NCBI GenBank assembly: GCA_003279635.1
Contig: QCHK01000013.1
Coordinates: forward strand, 1 to 38,535
Reading direction: 5' to 3'
Length of the DNA: 38,535 nt
Origin: Prochlorococcus sp. AG-402-B05
Lineage (GTDB): Bacteria > Cyanobacteriota > Cyanobacteriia > PCC-6307 > Cyanobiaceae
Shown: one piece after another, positions 5,562 through 15,539 of the stretch
Layout: every line of letters starts with the position of its first letter
Position numbering within the stretch: position 1 is the first letter of the stretch
Made by a program: the position numbers and the translations under genes
The notes under the pieces: model-generated
The model's input: the letters and a program-made list of their open reading frames with translations, nothing else
Told to the model about the DNA's origin: nothing
Databases searched by the model: none

Positions 5562-8513
5562 ATGACAGAAATAAAAAAGCCAACTTTATTATTAGTTGAT
5601 GGCCATTCACTAGCTTTTAGAAGTTTTTATGCTTTTAGTAAAGGAGGGGAGGGAGGTCTCACCACAAAAGAGGGATTCCCTACGAGTGTCACCTATGGTT
5701 TTCTAAAAAGCCTTTTAGATAATTGCAAATCTATCGAACCTAAAGGAGTCACAATTGCTTTTGATACTGCTGAGCCTACATTTCGCCACAAGCAAGATCC
5801 AAACTACAAAGCTAATCGAGATGTCGCACCAGATATATTTTTTCAAGATTTAGATCAACTTGAAGAGATTCTCAAAGAAAGCCTGAATCTTGCAATCTGC
5901 AAAGCCCCAGGGTATGAGGCAGATGATGTTTTAGGAACACTCGCTAATGATGCCGCTGACAAAGGATGGAGTGTCAGAATACTTTCTGGAGATAGAGACC
6001 TATTCCAATTAGTGGACGATGAAAGAGACATAGCGGTCTTGTACATGGGGGGAGGTCCTTATGCCAAAAGCGGAAGTCCTAAATTAATTAATGAAGAAGG
6101 CGTCAGAGAGAAACTCGGAGTCAATCCAAACAAAGTTATTGATCTGAAAGCGTTAACTGGTGATAGCTCAGATAATATTCCAGGTGTTAAAGGAGTTGGC
6201 CCTAAAACAGCAATAAATCTTTTAAACGAAAACAATGATCTTGATGGAGTTTATAAATCACTAAAAGAGCTAGAAAAAGAAGGAGAGAAAGCTAAACGTG
6301 GAGCTATAAAAGGAGCAGTAAGGTTAAAGTTAAAAGCAGATAAAGACAATGCCTATCTCTCAAGAAAACTTGCAGAGATATTAATAAAAATTCCTATTGA
6401 TCTAAAAATAAACTATGACTTAGAAGGAATCAACGAATCAAAGCTAGCTGAAAAACTTGAAAGACTTGAGTTGCATAGCTTATCAAAACAAGTTCCAACT
6501 TTTAAAGCTGTATTCGCTAAAGAAGGGTTCTCAAAAAAAGATTTAAACATTTCAAAAAAAGAAATTAAGATTGTTAGCAATAAGACTAAAAATAGTGAGA
6601 TTAATACTCTTAATGAAACAAAAGAGATTCCTCAGATAGAGCCTAAAATAATAAAAAATCTTGAAGAACTTAATAATTTTGTTGCACAAATAATGAAACA
6701 TACTGATGCGAAAAAACCAATTGCCCTTGATACCGAAACAACCAATTTAAATCCTTTTAAAGCTGAACTTGTTGGCTTAGGATTTTGTTTTGGCGAATCG
6801 TTAAAAGATATAGTTTATATACCTATAGGACATCAAAATAAAGAGGACGATTTAATAGGAATAAATCAGTTAAAGATTGAAGAAGTTATCTTTGCACTTC
6901 TGGATTGGTTCTCTAGCAATGAAAATCCTAAAACCCTACAGAATGCAAAATACGACAGACTGATTTTGCTAAGGCACGGAATTATATTAAATGGCGTTGT
7001 GATTGATACCTTACTTGCAGACTATATATATGATGCAACCCTTAAACATAGTTTAGATGAAATTGCTTATAGAGAGTTTGGATTTAAGCCCAAAAGTTTT
7101 TCTGATGTTGTCAAAAAAGGAGAAGACTTCTCTTATGTGGACATTAAGTCTGCAAGCTTGTACTGCGGGATGGACGTTTATTTAACAAGAAAATTAGCAA
7201 TAATTTATATTAATAGATTAAAAGAAACAAATATAAAATTAATCAAATTACTCAAAGAAGTTGAACAACCACTTGAGCAGGTTTTAGCGGAAATCGAATC
7301 CACAGGCATCATTATTGATACACCTTATCTAAAAGATTTATCTTTAGAGTTAACAAAAAAATTAAATACTATCGAGAAAGAAGTTTATAATATTGCAGGA
7401 AATGATTTTAACCTTTCATCACCTAAACAGTTAGGTGAATTACTTTTTGAGAAACTTGATTTAGATAGGAAAAAATCAAGAAAAACAAAAACAGGATGGA
7501 GTACAGATGCAGCTGTATTGGAAAAGCTGGAATCAGACCATCCAATAGTAAAAATGATCATTGAACATCGCACTATAAGCAAGTTGCTTAATACTTATGT
7601 AGATGCTTTGCCTCAGCTTATTGAAAAAGAAACGGGAAGAGTACATACAGATTTCAATCAAGCCGTAACCGCTACTGGAAGATTAAGTAGCAGCAATCCA
7701 AATCTGCAAAATATCCCTGTCAGAACTGAATTTAGTAGAAGAATAAGAAAAGCTTTTCTTCCGCAAAATGATTGGAAACTTCTAAGCGCAGACTATTCAC
7801 AAATTGAACTTCGTATACTCACACATCTTTCAGGTGAAGAAGTACTAAAAAATGCTTATTTAAAAAATGAAGATGTCCACTCTTTAACAGCAAAAATTTT
7901 ATTTGAAAAAGATGCTATTGATGCCGATGAAAGAAGAATTGGAAAAACAATAAATTTTGGGGTTATTTATGGTATGGGGGCTCAAAGGTTTGCAAGATCA
8001 ACGGGCGTTTCATTAATAGAAGCAAAATATTTTTTAAGTAAATTCAAAGAACGTTATCCAGCCGTTTTTAAATTTTTAGAATATCAAGAAAGACTTGCCC
8101 TAAGCCAAGGGTTTGTTGAAACATTGCTAGGGAGAAGACGATATTTTCATTTCAATAAAAATGGGCTTGGAAGACTTCTGGGAACCCCACCAAATGAAAT
8201 TGATTTAACTACTGCCAGAAGAGCAGGGATGGAAGCACAACAATTAAGAGCCGCAGCAAACGCACCTATTCAAGGCTCAAGTGCAGACATAATTAAGGTC
8301 GCAATGATTAAATTGCACTCTTCGTTGAAGCAGACTGGATTGGCTGCGAAAATTCTACTTCAAGTGCATGATGAACTCGTGCTAGAAGTTAATCCCAAAG
8401 ATTTGGAGGAAACAAAACTTCTTGTCCAAAACACTATGGAAAATGCTGTAAAACTTAGTATCCCTCTTATCGTTGAAACTGGCGTTGGAGTAAATTGGAT
8501 GGAGGCAAAATAG
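5562..8513 (+). CDS. polA: DNA polymerase I
   Basis: A 983-residue three-domain DNA polymerase I for Okazaki-fragment maturation and repair. The N-terminal 5'-3' exonuclease begins LLLVDGHSLAFRSFYAF and includes GYEADDVLG, LSGDRDLFQL and LTGDSSDNIPGVKGVGPKTA. The 3'-5' proofreading domain looks intact, with DTETT at about residue 390; many bacterial enzymes such as Taq have lost it. The polymerase domain has motif A with D744 (SADYSQIELRIL), the O-helix RRIGKTINFGVIYGMG, and motif C VHDE with D937. It starts at an ATG 26 bases after the membrane-fusion gene. The linker around residues 330-370 is lysine-rich and variable. Confidence 0.98.
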   Translation: MTEIKKPTLLLVDGHSLAFRSFYAFSKGGEGGLTTKEGFPTSVTYGFLKSLLDNCKSIEPKGVTIAFDTAEPTFRHKQDPNYKANRDVAPDIFFQDLDQLEEILKESLNLAICKAPGYEADDVLGTLANDAADKGWSVRILSGDRDLFQLVDDERDIAVLYMGGGPYAKSGSPKLINEEGVREKLGVNPNKVIDLKALTGDSSDNIPGVKGVGPKTAINLLNENNDLDGVYKSLKELEKEGEKAKRGAIKGAVRLKLKADKDNAYLSRKLAEILIKIPIDLKINYDLEGINESKLAEKLERLELHSLSKQVPTFKAVFAKEGFSKKDLNISKKEIKIVSNKTKNSEINTLNETKEIPQIEPKIIKNLEELNNFVAQIMKHTDAKKPIALDTETTNLNPFKAELVGLGFCFGESLKDIVYIPIGHQNKEDDLIGINQLKIEEVIFALLDWFSSNENPKTLQNAKYDRLILLRHGIILNGVVIDTLLADYIYDATLKHSLDEIAYREFGFKPKSFSDVVKKGEDFSYVDIKSASLYCGMDVYLTRKLAIIYINRLKETNIKLIKLLKEVEQPLEQVLAEIESTGIIIDTPYLKDLSLELTKKLNTIEKEVYNIAGNDFNLSSPKQLGELLFEKLDLDRKKSRKTKTGWSTDAAVLEKLESDHPIVKMIIEHRTISKLLNTYVDALPQLIEKETGRVHTDFNQAVTATGRLSSSNPNLQNIPVRTEFSRRIRKAFLPQNDWKLLSADYSQIELRILTHLSGEEVLKNAYLKNEDVHSLTAKILFEKDAIDADERRIGKTINFGVIYGMGAQRFARSTGVSLIEAKYFLSKFKERYPAVFKFLEYQERLALSQGFVETLLGRRRYFHFNKNGLGRLLGTPPNEIDLTTARRAGMEAQQLRAAANAPIQGSSADIIKVAMIKLHSSLKQTGLAAKILLQVHDELVLEVNPKDLEETKLLVQNTMENAVKLSIPLIVETGVGVNWMEAK

Positions 8514-8556
8514 TTGCTGACAAATTCAATAATTTCTCACATTTTTATCTAAGAAA

Positions 8557-10059
8557 TTGTCCCTAAAATTCACAAACACCTTATCCAAAAAGAAAGAGGA
8601 TTTTATTTCTATAAATCCTAATCAAGTAAAAATATATTGTTGTGGTGTAACTGTTTATGATCTTTGTCATCTTGGTCATGCAAGAAGTTATCTTAATTGG
8701 GATGTATTAAGACGGTTTTTAACTTGGAAAGGATTTGAAGTTAAATTTGTACAAAACTTCACTGATATTGATGACAAAATTATTAATCGAGCAAATAAAG
8801 AAGGATGTTCTACTGATGAATTAAGTGAAAGAAATATTGATGAATTCCACAAAGATATGGATACTCTTTCAATTCTTAGACCAACGAGCATGCCAAGAGC
8901 AACAAAATGCCTCCATCAAATTATTAATTTCATAGAAGAATTAGAACAAAAAAAAGTAGCTTATTCATCAAATGGTGATGTTTATTTTTCAGTCGACAAA
9001 CATAAAAATTATGGGAAACTTAGTGGAAGAGAAATTGAGAATCAGATAGATAATGCAGCAGGGAGATTAAAAAAAAATCAAAAAGAAAGTAAAAAGAACT
9101 CGCTTGATTTTGCTCTCTGGAAAAAGTCCAACTCAGATGAGGTTAGTTACTCTTCGCCTTGGGGAAACGGCAGGCCAGGTTGGCATATTGAGTGTTCAGC
9201 AATGGTTAAACAAGAATTAGGAGAAAGTATTGATATTCACCTTGGTGGATCAGACCTGATATTTCCTCATCATGAGAATGAAATAGCTCAATCTGAAGCC
9301 TGTAATGGGAAAGAGTTAGCAAAATACTGGCTTCACAATGGAATGGTTAATGTGGGGGGTGAAAAGATGAGTAAATCACTAGGAAATTTTACAACCATTA
9401 GGTCTTTATTAGATAAAGATATTTCACCTATGACTTTGAGATTTTTTGTGTTACAAACTAATTACCGAAAGCCCCTAGATTTTACTGAAGAAGCTCTAAA
9501 AGCTGCTTCAAAAGGATGGGAAAGATTAAATAATTGCCTCTCTTTTGGTTATATTTATAAAATCAAAGATCAAGCTAAAAATGAAATCAATATAGATAAA
9601 CCTATAAAAAGATCTTTCTTCAATAAACTTGATGAAGACTCATTTAAATTATTATCAGACTTCGAAAAATATATGGATGATGACCTTAATACATCTGGAG
9701 CTTTATCAATCCTTTTTGAACTATCTCAACCAATAAAGAAGTTTATAAGTTTCTTAAAAGAAAAAGATATTAATGAAGTTGATCAAGAGGAATTAAATGA
9801 AGTTTTTAATAAATGGCAGTTACTTTCTGAGTTAGCAGGAGTTCTAGGATTGAAAGTAAATTTAAATCAAGAAAAACCAACAAACAATACTGAACTTGAC
9901 ACTAATAAAATTGAAGAACTTATCAAGAATAGATCCTTAGCAAAAGCTAATAAAGACTTTTTACTCGCTGATAAGATAAGAGCTGAATTGAAAAATATTG
10001 GAGTTGATTTAATTGATAAACCAAAAGGGGTTACTGAATGGAAACAACTTTCAGATTAA
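8557..10059 (+). CDS. cysS: Cysteinyl-tRNA synthetase
   Basis: A 500-residue class I aminoacyl-tRNA synthetase that charges tRNA-Cys. The HIGH motif is HLGH (38-41) in YDLCHLGHARSYL. Cys29 in CCGVTVYD is the expected first zinc ligand, GWHIECSAM supplies the second, and HHENE supplies further ligands. KMSKS is at 270-274. The start is a TTG at 8557: it gives the family-typical beginning MSLKFTNTLSKKKEDF, and no ATG lies nearby in frame. The gene follows polA on the same strand by 43 bases and overlaps the convergent transporter gene by 4 bases. Confidence 0.97.
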   Translation: MSLKFTNTLSKKKEDFISINPNQVKIYCCGVTVYDLCHLGHARSYLNWDVLRRFLTWKGFEVKFVQNFTDIDDKIINRANKEGCSTDELSERNIDEFHKDMDTLSILRPTSMPRATKCLHQIINFIEELEQKKVAYSSNGDVYFSVDKHKNYGKLSGREIENQIDNAAGRLKKNQKESKKNSLDFALWKKSNSDEVSYSSPWGNGRPGWHIECSAMVKQELGESIDIHLGGSDLIFPHHENEIAQSEACNGKELAKYWLHNGMVNVGGEKMSKSLGNFTTIRSLLDKDISPMTLRFFVLQTNYRKPLDFTEEALKAASKGWERLNNCLSFGYIYKIKDQAKNEINIDKPIKRSFFNKLDEDSFKLLSDFEKYMDDDLNTSGALSILFELSQPIKKFISFLKEKDINEVDQEELNEVFNKWQLLSELAGVLGLKVNLNQEKPTNNTELDTNKIEELIKNRSLAKANKDFLLADKIRAELKNIGVDLIDKPKGVTEWKQLSD

Positions 10060-11381
10060 GCAAATGTTTCTATTGTAGATAAGACTGTTAAATAAAGTCC
10101 AATAGCAATAACTGGTGGAGACACCCAACGCAGCATAAACTTTAGATACTTTCTAACTCTTAGATTAGCATTAGAATTTGCAAGATCCTCATCATAACGA
10201 TTTGGAACGATCCAACCCAAAAGAATTGAAATTAGAAGACCACCTAATATCAAGAGTGTATTACATATAGCATCGGACTTGCCTAAAAAGTCTGTAGAAA
10301 TAGCAGACGGTATTCCAATTAAAAAGATCACTAATGTTGAAATCCAAACGGCTTTCTTCCTACTCCAATTCAGCCTGTCCATTAAAGAAGATACTGGTAC
10401 TTCCATTAATGAAATAGAAGAAGTAATAGCAGCTATAAATGCCAATCCGAAGAAGACGGCAGCAATCAATCTCCCAAACAATCCAAGATTTGCAAATCCA
10501 GTTGGAAGAGCAATAAATAAAGTCCCAACAGTTGATTCACTAATAACATCTTTCAAACCAAAACTCATAACGACAGGGAATGTAATCAGTCCTGCAAGTA
10601 AACCCACAGCTGTATCCAAAGTTGCAACTCTCAAAGCTTCTTTAGGAAGATGATTTTTACGGTTTAGATATGAGGAATAGGCAACCATAATTCCAATACC
10701 CAAACTTAAAGAAAAGAAAGCTTGTTTAAATGCATTACTTATTGTGTTTTTATCAAAAAGTTGAGATGAATCCCATTTAAGTAAAAATGATGTATATCCT
10801 TCCCATGCACCAGATAAAGTTGCAGCCCATATAGCTAACAACAAAAGGAGTCCAAATAAAAATGGCATTGCCCATTTTGTTAGTTTTTCTATACCTCCTC
10901 GAACACCTGCAACCACAACAAAAGCAGTTAACAATAAGCTGATTATTTGACCTACAAATACACTATTACCACTGCTAATTTTACCAAAAAATTCTCCCGC
11001 CTCAGTCATGTCTGAGGGTAGGCCAATAAATAAAGAATGGAAGAAAGTATCAATTGTCCATCCCATTATAACTGCGTAATAAGAAAGAATTCCACAAGAA
11101 GCTATTGCAAATAACCAACCTAGAGGTTTCCAATTCTCTCCAGCAGCTTTGATTGGAGCAAGGAAAGGACTACTTGCAGTGCTTCTCCCCAAGACCATCT
11201 CTGCAACTAAGACGGGTAGGCAAACAACTAAAACAACCAATACATAAAGGATAAGAAAAGCAAGTCCACCGCCTTGAGATGACCTATAAGCAAAGCCCCA
11301 AAGATTTCCAAGCCCTACAGCACTACCGGCCGCAGCGAGCGCGAATCCCAATCCTGATCTCCATTGTTCCCTTTCTTGCAT
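10056..11381 (-). CDS. Sodium-dependent transporter, NSS/SNF family
   Basis: A 441-residue inner-membrane protein with about 11 hydrophobic segments, in line with LeuT-type bacterial NSS transporters. TM1 contains the family signature GSAVGLGNLWGFAYRSSQGGG-like stretch (from about residue 18), where unwound backbone and Na+ ligands bind substrate and sodium; only its first part is quoted in families as GxxxGLGNxWRFP, and here the usual RFP is GFA. A second family patch is SFFSLSLGIGIMVAYSSYL (TM6 region). Substrates in the family are amino acids or related compounds, and the substrate here cannot be read. It is convergent with cysS and divergent from dxr. No partner gene is visible. Confidence 0.88.
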   Translation of the reverse strand: MQEREQWRSGLGFALAAAGSAVGLGNLWGFAYRSSQGGGLAFLILYVLVVLVVCLPVLVAEMVLGRSTASSPFLAPIKAAGENWKPLGWLFAIASCGILSYYAVIMGWTIDTFFHSLFIGLPSDMTEAGEFFGKISSGNSVFVGQIISLLLTAFVVVAGVRGGIEKLTKWAMPFLFGLLLLLAIWAATLSGAWEGYTSFLLKWDSSQLFDKNTISNAFKQAFFSLSLGIGIMVAYSSYLNRKNHLPKEALRVATLDTAVGLLAGLITFPVVMSFGLKDVISESTVGTLFIALPTGFANLGLFGRLIAAVFFGLAFIAAITSSISLMEVPVSSLMDRLNWSRKKAVWISTLVIFLIGIPSAISTDFLGKSDAICNTLLILGGLLISILLGWIVPNRYDEDLANSNANLRVRKYLKFMLRWVSPPVIAIGLYLTVLSTIETFA

Positions 11382-11473
11382 AATAAATCTCTATTAAAAT
11401 CCAGAAGAAACTGGTAAATATATAACTGGGTTATACCTTTAAATGGGAGACTGGTCATACTTGACTTCACAAT

Positions 11474-12712
11474 GTGAAAGCCATAAGCGTTTTAGGCTCA
11501 ACAGGATCTATTGGAACTCAAACCCTTCAAATTGCAGAAGAGTTTCCTGATCAATTCAAAATTGTTGCACTAACAGCAGGAAAGAATCTTGATTTAGTAA
11601 TCAAACAAATTGAAACTCATCAACCTGAAGTCGTTTCACTAGCAGATGAGTCTCTTTTGCCAGAACTGACTAGGCGAATAAATAGTCTAAATAAAGATTC
11701 AAAAATACTAAAGAAGCCCTTATTGATGGCGGGAGCCGAAGGACTTAATACTGCAGCAGCTTGGGAAAGTGCAGATCTTGTTGTAACTGGAATAGTTGGC
11801 TGTGCAGGCCTTCTACCAACACTTGCAGCTATTGAAGCAGGGAAGGATCTAGCTCTAGCAAATAAAGAAACTTTGATTGCAGCAGGACCAGTTGTCATTC
11901 CTGCTTTAAAAAAAAGTGGAAGTAGACTCTTGCCTGCAGATTCTGAACACTCAGCGATATTTCAATGTCTCCAAGGAACGCCATGGGCTGACAATGCAAG
12001 GCTCTCAACTGGAGTGCCTACTCCAGGATTTAAATCAATACAATTAACTGCATCAGGAGGAGCATTTAGAGATTGGAAAGCAGAAGATTTAGTCAAAGCC
12101 ACTGTCGAGGATGCGACTAGCCATCCCAATTGGAGCATGGGAAAGAAAATAACTGTAGATTCTGCAACCCTCATGAATAAGGGACTCGAAGTCATTGAAG
12201 CGCATTATCTTTTTGGTCTTTCATATGACCAAATCGAAATTATTATCCATCCACAAAGTATCATTCACTCGATGGTTGAATTGGATGATTCATCAGTTTT
12301 AGCTCAATTGGGATGGCCAGATATGAAGCTACCTATTTTGTACTGCTTAAGTTGGCCTAGTCGACTTAAAACACCATGGCCAAGATTAAAGCTTACTGAA
12401 ATAGGCAGTTTAACTTTTAAAGAACCAGATACTAAAAAATATCCATGTATGGAACTTGCTTACAGCGCAGGAAAATTAGGAGGGACAATGCCAGCAGTGC
12501 TTAATGCCGCTAATGAAAAAGCAGTAGAACTTTTTCTAAAAGAAAGGTTTAAATTTATCGATATTCCAAAAGTAATTGAGGCGATTTGCGAGAAACATAA
12601 ATGCGACTTAAATCTAAATCCAAGCCTCAGTGAAATTCTTGAAATTGACAATTGGGCAAGAGAAGAAGTCTTAGATTATTCAGAAAAAAATATTAAAAAA
12701 ATGCAGTTTTAG
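11474..12712 (+). CDS. dxr: 1-deoxy-D-xylulose 5-phosphate reductoisomerase
   Basis: A 412-residue second enzyme of the MEP pathway. It converts DXP to 2-C-methyl-D-erythritol 4-phosphate with NADPH, feeding carotenoid, phytol and quinone synthesis. The NADPH-binding loop GSTGSIG is at 8-14. Other signatures are [31 protein letters not shown] and the metal and substrate patch [20 protein letters not shown], followed by [14 protein letters not shown]. The start is a GTG at 11474, giving [14 protein letters not shown]; the overlapping ATG at 11472 is immediately followed by a stop. The gene is convergent with the YheT-like hydrolase, with one base between the stops. Confidence 0.98.
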   Translation: MKAISVLGSTGSIGTQTLQIAEEFPDQFKIVALTAGKNLDLVIKQIETHQPEVVSLADESLLPELTRRINSLNKDSKILKKPLLMAGAEGLNTAAAWESADLVVTGIVGCAGLLPTLAAIEAGKDLALANKETLIAAGPVVIPALKKSGSRLLPADSEHSAIFQCLQGTPWADNARLSTGVPTPGFKSIQLTASGGAFRDWKAEDLVKATVEDATSHPNWSMGKKITVDSATLMNKGLEVIEAHYLFGLSYDQIEIIIHPQSIIHSMVELDDSSVLAQLGWPDMKLPILYCLSWPSRLKTPWPRLKLTEIGSLTFKEPDTKKYPCMELAYSAGKLGGTMPAVLNAANEKAVELFLKERFKFIDIPKVIEAICEKHKCDLNLNPSLSEILEIDNWAREEVLDYSEKNIKKMQF

Positions 12713-12713
12713 A

Positions 12714-13820
12714 TTAAATAGTTTTCAAAGATAAAAACCACTTACAAACAACCTGATCCCCCCAGCATCCTTCAATGCCATGAAATCCATTGTGTCCACC
12801 TTTCTCAGTAAAAATAAATTGATTGATTTTTTGATCATTCGAAAATTTCATTTTTTCCTTTAGTTTTTCAGCAGCCAAACAAGGAACCCAAGGATCATCT
12901 TTAGATTGAATAAATAATATTTTGGGAAGAGATTTTTCATTCTTAATAAGAGAGAAAAAAGGAGATGCTTTCGCATAATATTCCTCAACATTTTTATATC
13001 CCCACCTAGGAGCAGTTATAAAATTATCAAAAGATCTAATATCATTTATTTTTCTTTTTTTATCTTTTTTATTTATTAATAATGCATTTCTTTCTATTTC
13101 TTCTATCCCAAAAGGATCTTCTAAAGTTTGCCTAATTAAACGATTTAACAACCATTTTTGATAAATGAAATTTCTTGGCCTTTCAATAGAAGAACTACAT
13201 TCATGCAAATCCAAAGGACTACTGATACATACCAACCCATCCAATAAAGATTCTTGACTTATGCAAGCATTTAAAAGAATAGTTCCACCCAAAGATATAC
13301 CAGCCCCAAAAAGAGGAATATTTTTTTCACATTCATACTCATGAGTTAATTGATATGAAATCTCTCTGGCACGCTTTAAGACAGGAATTAAATCACTATT
13401 ACACTCAGCAGCATAGGTACCATCGACATAATTCCTACAAGGATCTGAACCTCTCAGATTAAGTTTCAAAACAGCGAAATTTGATTGCACCAAAGCACTC
13501 GCCATACGAGTTAAACCTTTTCTGCGAGTAGAGCCTCCAAGGCCATGCAGAAGTAGAACTAATCCATTAATACTCGAATCAATTGGTGGTTTATCTAGGA
13601 AGGCAACTAATGATCCACCCCCTGTTTTTCTACTCTTAAGAGGTGGGACACTTATACGAATTTCAGATGAATTTGCATCAGGCAATTCATCTGAAGCGAA
13701 GGTATCTCTAAGTGTCTGAAGATCAGGACCAATCCATGGGATGCGCTCCTTAAATGGTTGTAGACCTAAGTCTGAAAGTAACTCCTCTCTTTTCAAATTA
13801 TCCTTTGCTACCAACTCCAA
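12714..13820 (-). CDS. YheT/EMB8-type alpha/beta hydrolase
   Basis: A 368-residue alpha/beta-fold hydrolase of the COG0429 family, whose substrates are poorly defined. The family N-terminal patch IPWIGPDLQTL is present. The oxyanion segment HGLGG is at 92-96, the nucleophile elbow GISLGG has Ser176, QSKDDPWVP holds the acid region, and GGHNGFHG holds the catalytic His. It follows pntB on the same strand and overlaps its end. All candidate starts are TTG. The one at 13820 overlaps pntB by 23 bases. The one at 13796 lies just after the pntB stop with AAAGGA about 5 bases upstream, and may be the true start (MKREELLSDLG). Linkage to transhydrogenase is probably only transcriptional. Confidence 0.88.
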   Translation of the reverse strand: MELVAKDNLKREELLSDLGLQPFKERIPWIGPDLQTLRDTFASDELPDANSSEIRISVPPLKSRKTGGGSLVAFLDKPPIDSSINGLVLLLHGLGGSTRRKGLTRMASALVQSNFAVLKLNLRGSDPCRNYVDGTYAAECNSDLIPVLKRAREISYQLTHEYECEKNIPLFGAGISLGGTILLNACISQESLLDGLVCISSPLDLHECSSSIERPRNFIYQKWLLNRLIRQTLEDPFGIEEIERNALLINKKDKKRKINDIRSFDNFITAPRWGYKNVEEYYAKASPFFSLIKNEKSLPKILFIQSKDDPWVPCLAAEKLKEKMKFSNDQKINQFIFTEKGGHNGFHGIEGCWGDQVVCKWFLSLKTI

Positions 13821-15234
13821 GCTCTTTTAATTCCAACAAAAGATCTCCAAGTACTTTTTTTGCATCTCCAAAGACCATAGAAGTATTAGGCAGGTCAAAA
13901 AGATCGTTTTTTATGCCTGAATATCCAGCGCTCATTCCTCTTTTAACGACAAAAACAGTTCTAGCTTCTTGAACATCTAAAACTGGCATTCCATAAAGAG
14001 GAGAAGACTGATCAGTCTTAGCCTGTGGATTAACCACATCATTTGCTCCTAGAACCAAAACAACATCCGTAGCAGGGAATTCAGGATTAATTACATCCAT
14101 TTCTTTTAGTTGCTCATAAGGTACATCTGCTTCCGCCAAAAGAACATTCATATGACCGGGCATCCTTCCAGCGACGGGATGAATGGCATAGGTGACTTCA
14201 ATTTCGGAATTTTCTAAAACTCTGGTAACTTCCCTAAGAGTGTGCTGAGCCTGAGCCACTGCAAGGCCATAACCTGGGACAATTACAACTCTCTCTGCAG
14301 CCTCTAGAGAGAGTGCACATTCTTCTGGGCTGCAACTAGTGATATTTGTATACTCTCCACCTCCTCCTGAAGCAACTGAACTAGAACCAAGTGCGCCTCC
14401 AAACAAGACCGAAATTAAAGATCTATTCATCCCATCGCACATAACCTGTGTAAGTATTAGCCCAGCAGCTCCAACCATTGCACCAGCAACAATCAAAAGT
14501 TGACTGCCAACGACGAATCCAGCTGCTGCTGCTGCAACCCCTGAGTAGCTGTTCAGTAGAGATATGACTACTGGCATATCTGCACCACCAATGGGAAGAG
14601 TTACTCCAACACCAAGCAAAGACGAGGCAATTACAATAAGAAAAAGACCATTTTGTCCATCGATTGAAAGATAGATTCCTCCGATCAAAGCAAGAACAGC
14701 GCAAAAAATATTGAAGAAGTGCCTAGCCTTACTTTGAGTCCAAGAAGGAGTAGACAGCCAGCCCTGAAGCTTAGCCATTGCAACTATTGATCCGGAGAAT
14801 GTAATAGCTCCTACAAAAAGTGAAACGACTATTGAAAAATTCCTAATAAGTTCACCAACAACGCCATCAGAGCCGTCTGAGGATGGGAACAAAGCCACAC
14901 CAAGTGCGACCAATAACGATGACATCCCTCCACAACCGTTAAACAAAGCAACTATCTCAGGCATTGCAGTCATTGGAACCCTTTTAGCCGTTAAAGCTCC
15001 TAAAAGCCCTCCAATTAAAGTTCCACAAATTATCCAAATCCAAGAGTTAATAGAAATCCCGGTGGTGCCTTGAGAGTTAAGCAACACTCCAACAGCAGCC
15101 AACAACATAGCAATACCGGCAAGCCTATTTGCCTCTCTTGCTGATCTAACTTTTGAAAGGCCTTTAATGCCTAGAGCAAGCAATAAAACTGCCAGTAGAT
15201 CAATAGCAAACTTAATGGGAGCAATAAAAGTCAT
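13798..15234 (-). CDS. pntB: NAD(P) transhydrogenase subunit beta
   Basis: A 478-residue proton-translocating transhydrogenase beta subunit. It uses the proton gradient to drive hydride transfer from NADH to NADP+. The N-terminal half has roughly nine membrane segments, including ALFNGCGGMSSLLVALG and GGADMPVVISLLNSYSG, both conserved in the family. The C-terminal NADP(H)-binding domain shows VIVPGYGLAVAQAQH, HPVAGRMPGHMNVLLAEA, LVLGANDVVNPQA and VVKRGMSAGYSGIKN. The start is the ATG at 15234, 11 bases after pntAB. It forms a pntAA-pntAB-pntB operon, the split arrangement usual in cyanobacteria. Confidence 0.98.
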   Translation of the reverse strand: MTFIAPIKFAIDLLAVLLLALGIKGLSKVRSAREANRLAGIAMLLAAVGVLLNSQGTTGISINSWIWIICGTLIGGLLGALTAKRVPMTAMPEIVALFNGCGGMSSLLVALGVALFPSSDGSDGVVGELIRNFSIVVSLFVGAITFSGSIVAMAKLQGWLSTPSWTQSKARHFFNIFCAVLALIGGIYLSIDGQNGLFLIVIASSLLGVGVTLPIGGADMPVVISLLNSYSGVAAAAAGFVVGSQLLIVAGAMVGAAGLILTQVMCDGMNRSLISVLFGGALGSSSVASGGGGEYTNITSCSPEECALSLEAAERVVIVPGYGLAVAQAQHTLREVTRVLENSEIEVTYAIHPVAGRMPGHMNVLLAEADVPYEQLKEMDVINPEFPATDVVLVLGANDVVNPQAKTDQSSPLYGMPVLDVQEARTVFVVKRGMSAGYSGIKNDLFDLPNTSMVFGDAKKVLGDLLLELKELGVGSKG

Positions 15235-15245
15235 AAGAGATAATC

Positions 15246-15539
15246 CTATTTACCAGTTTTTTTACGACTAAACATTGCAAGCATCCTGTCTGTAACCAGA
15301 AAGCCACCAATCACATTAAACAAAGCAAATCCAAGAGATATTGAGCCAATTATTAGTAAAGGTAAGTTGTCTCCTGATTTTATTATTAATGTTAAAGCCG
15401 CCAACATGGTGATACCTGAGATTGCATTAGCTCCACTCATTAATGGAGTATGCAAAGTTGGAGGGACCTTACCTATTAGCTCCAACCCCAATAGGCTTCC
15501 TAGGAGCAGCACCCAAAGAGCTTCACTAAAAAAACTCAT
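15246..15539 (-). CDS. pntAB: NAD(P) transhydrogenase alpha subunit, membrane part
   Basis: A 97-residue membrane protein with three or four hydrophobic helices, corresponding to the C-terminal domain of the single-chain PntA of enteric bacteria. The patch PPTLHTPLMSGANAISGI is the hallmark of this domain and contributes to the proton channel. It starts at an ATG at 15539 that overlaps the end of pntAA by four bases, so translation is likely coupled. The protein should assemble with PntAA and PntB into one complex. Confidence 0.96.
   Translation of the reverse strand: MSFFSEALWVLLLGSLLGLELIGKVPPTLHTPLMSGANAISGITMLAALTLIIKSGDNLPLLIIGSISLGFALFNVIGGFLVTDRMLAMFSRKKTGK

Noticed and set aside
10279-10653. 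Plus-strand 124-codon frame inside the Na+-dependent transporter gene
   Set aside because: It lies opposite a well-conserved transporter and has no recognisable motif.
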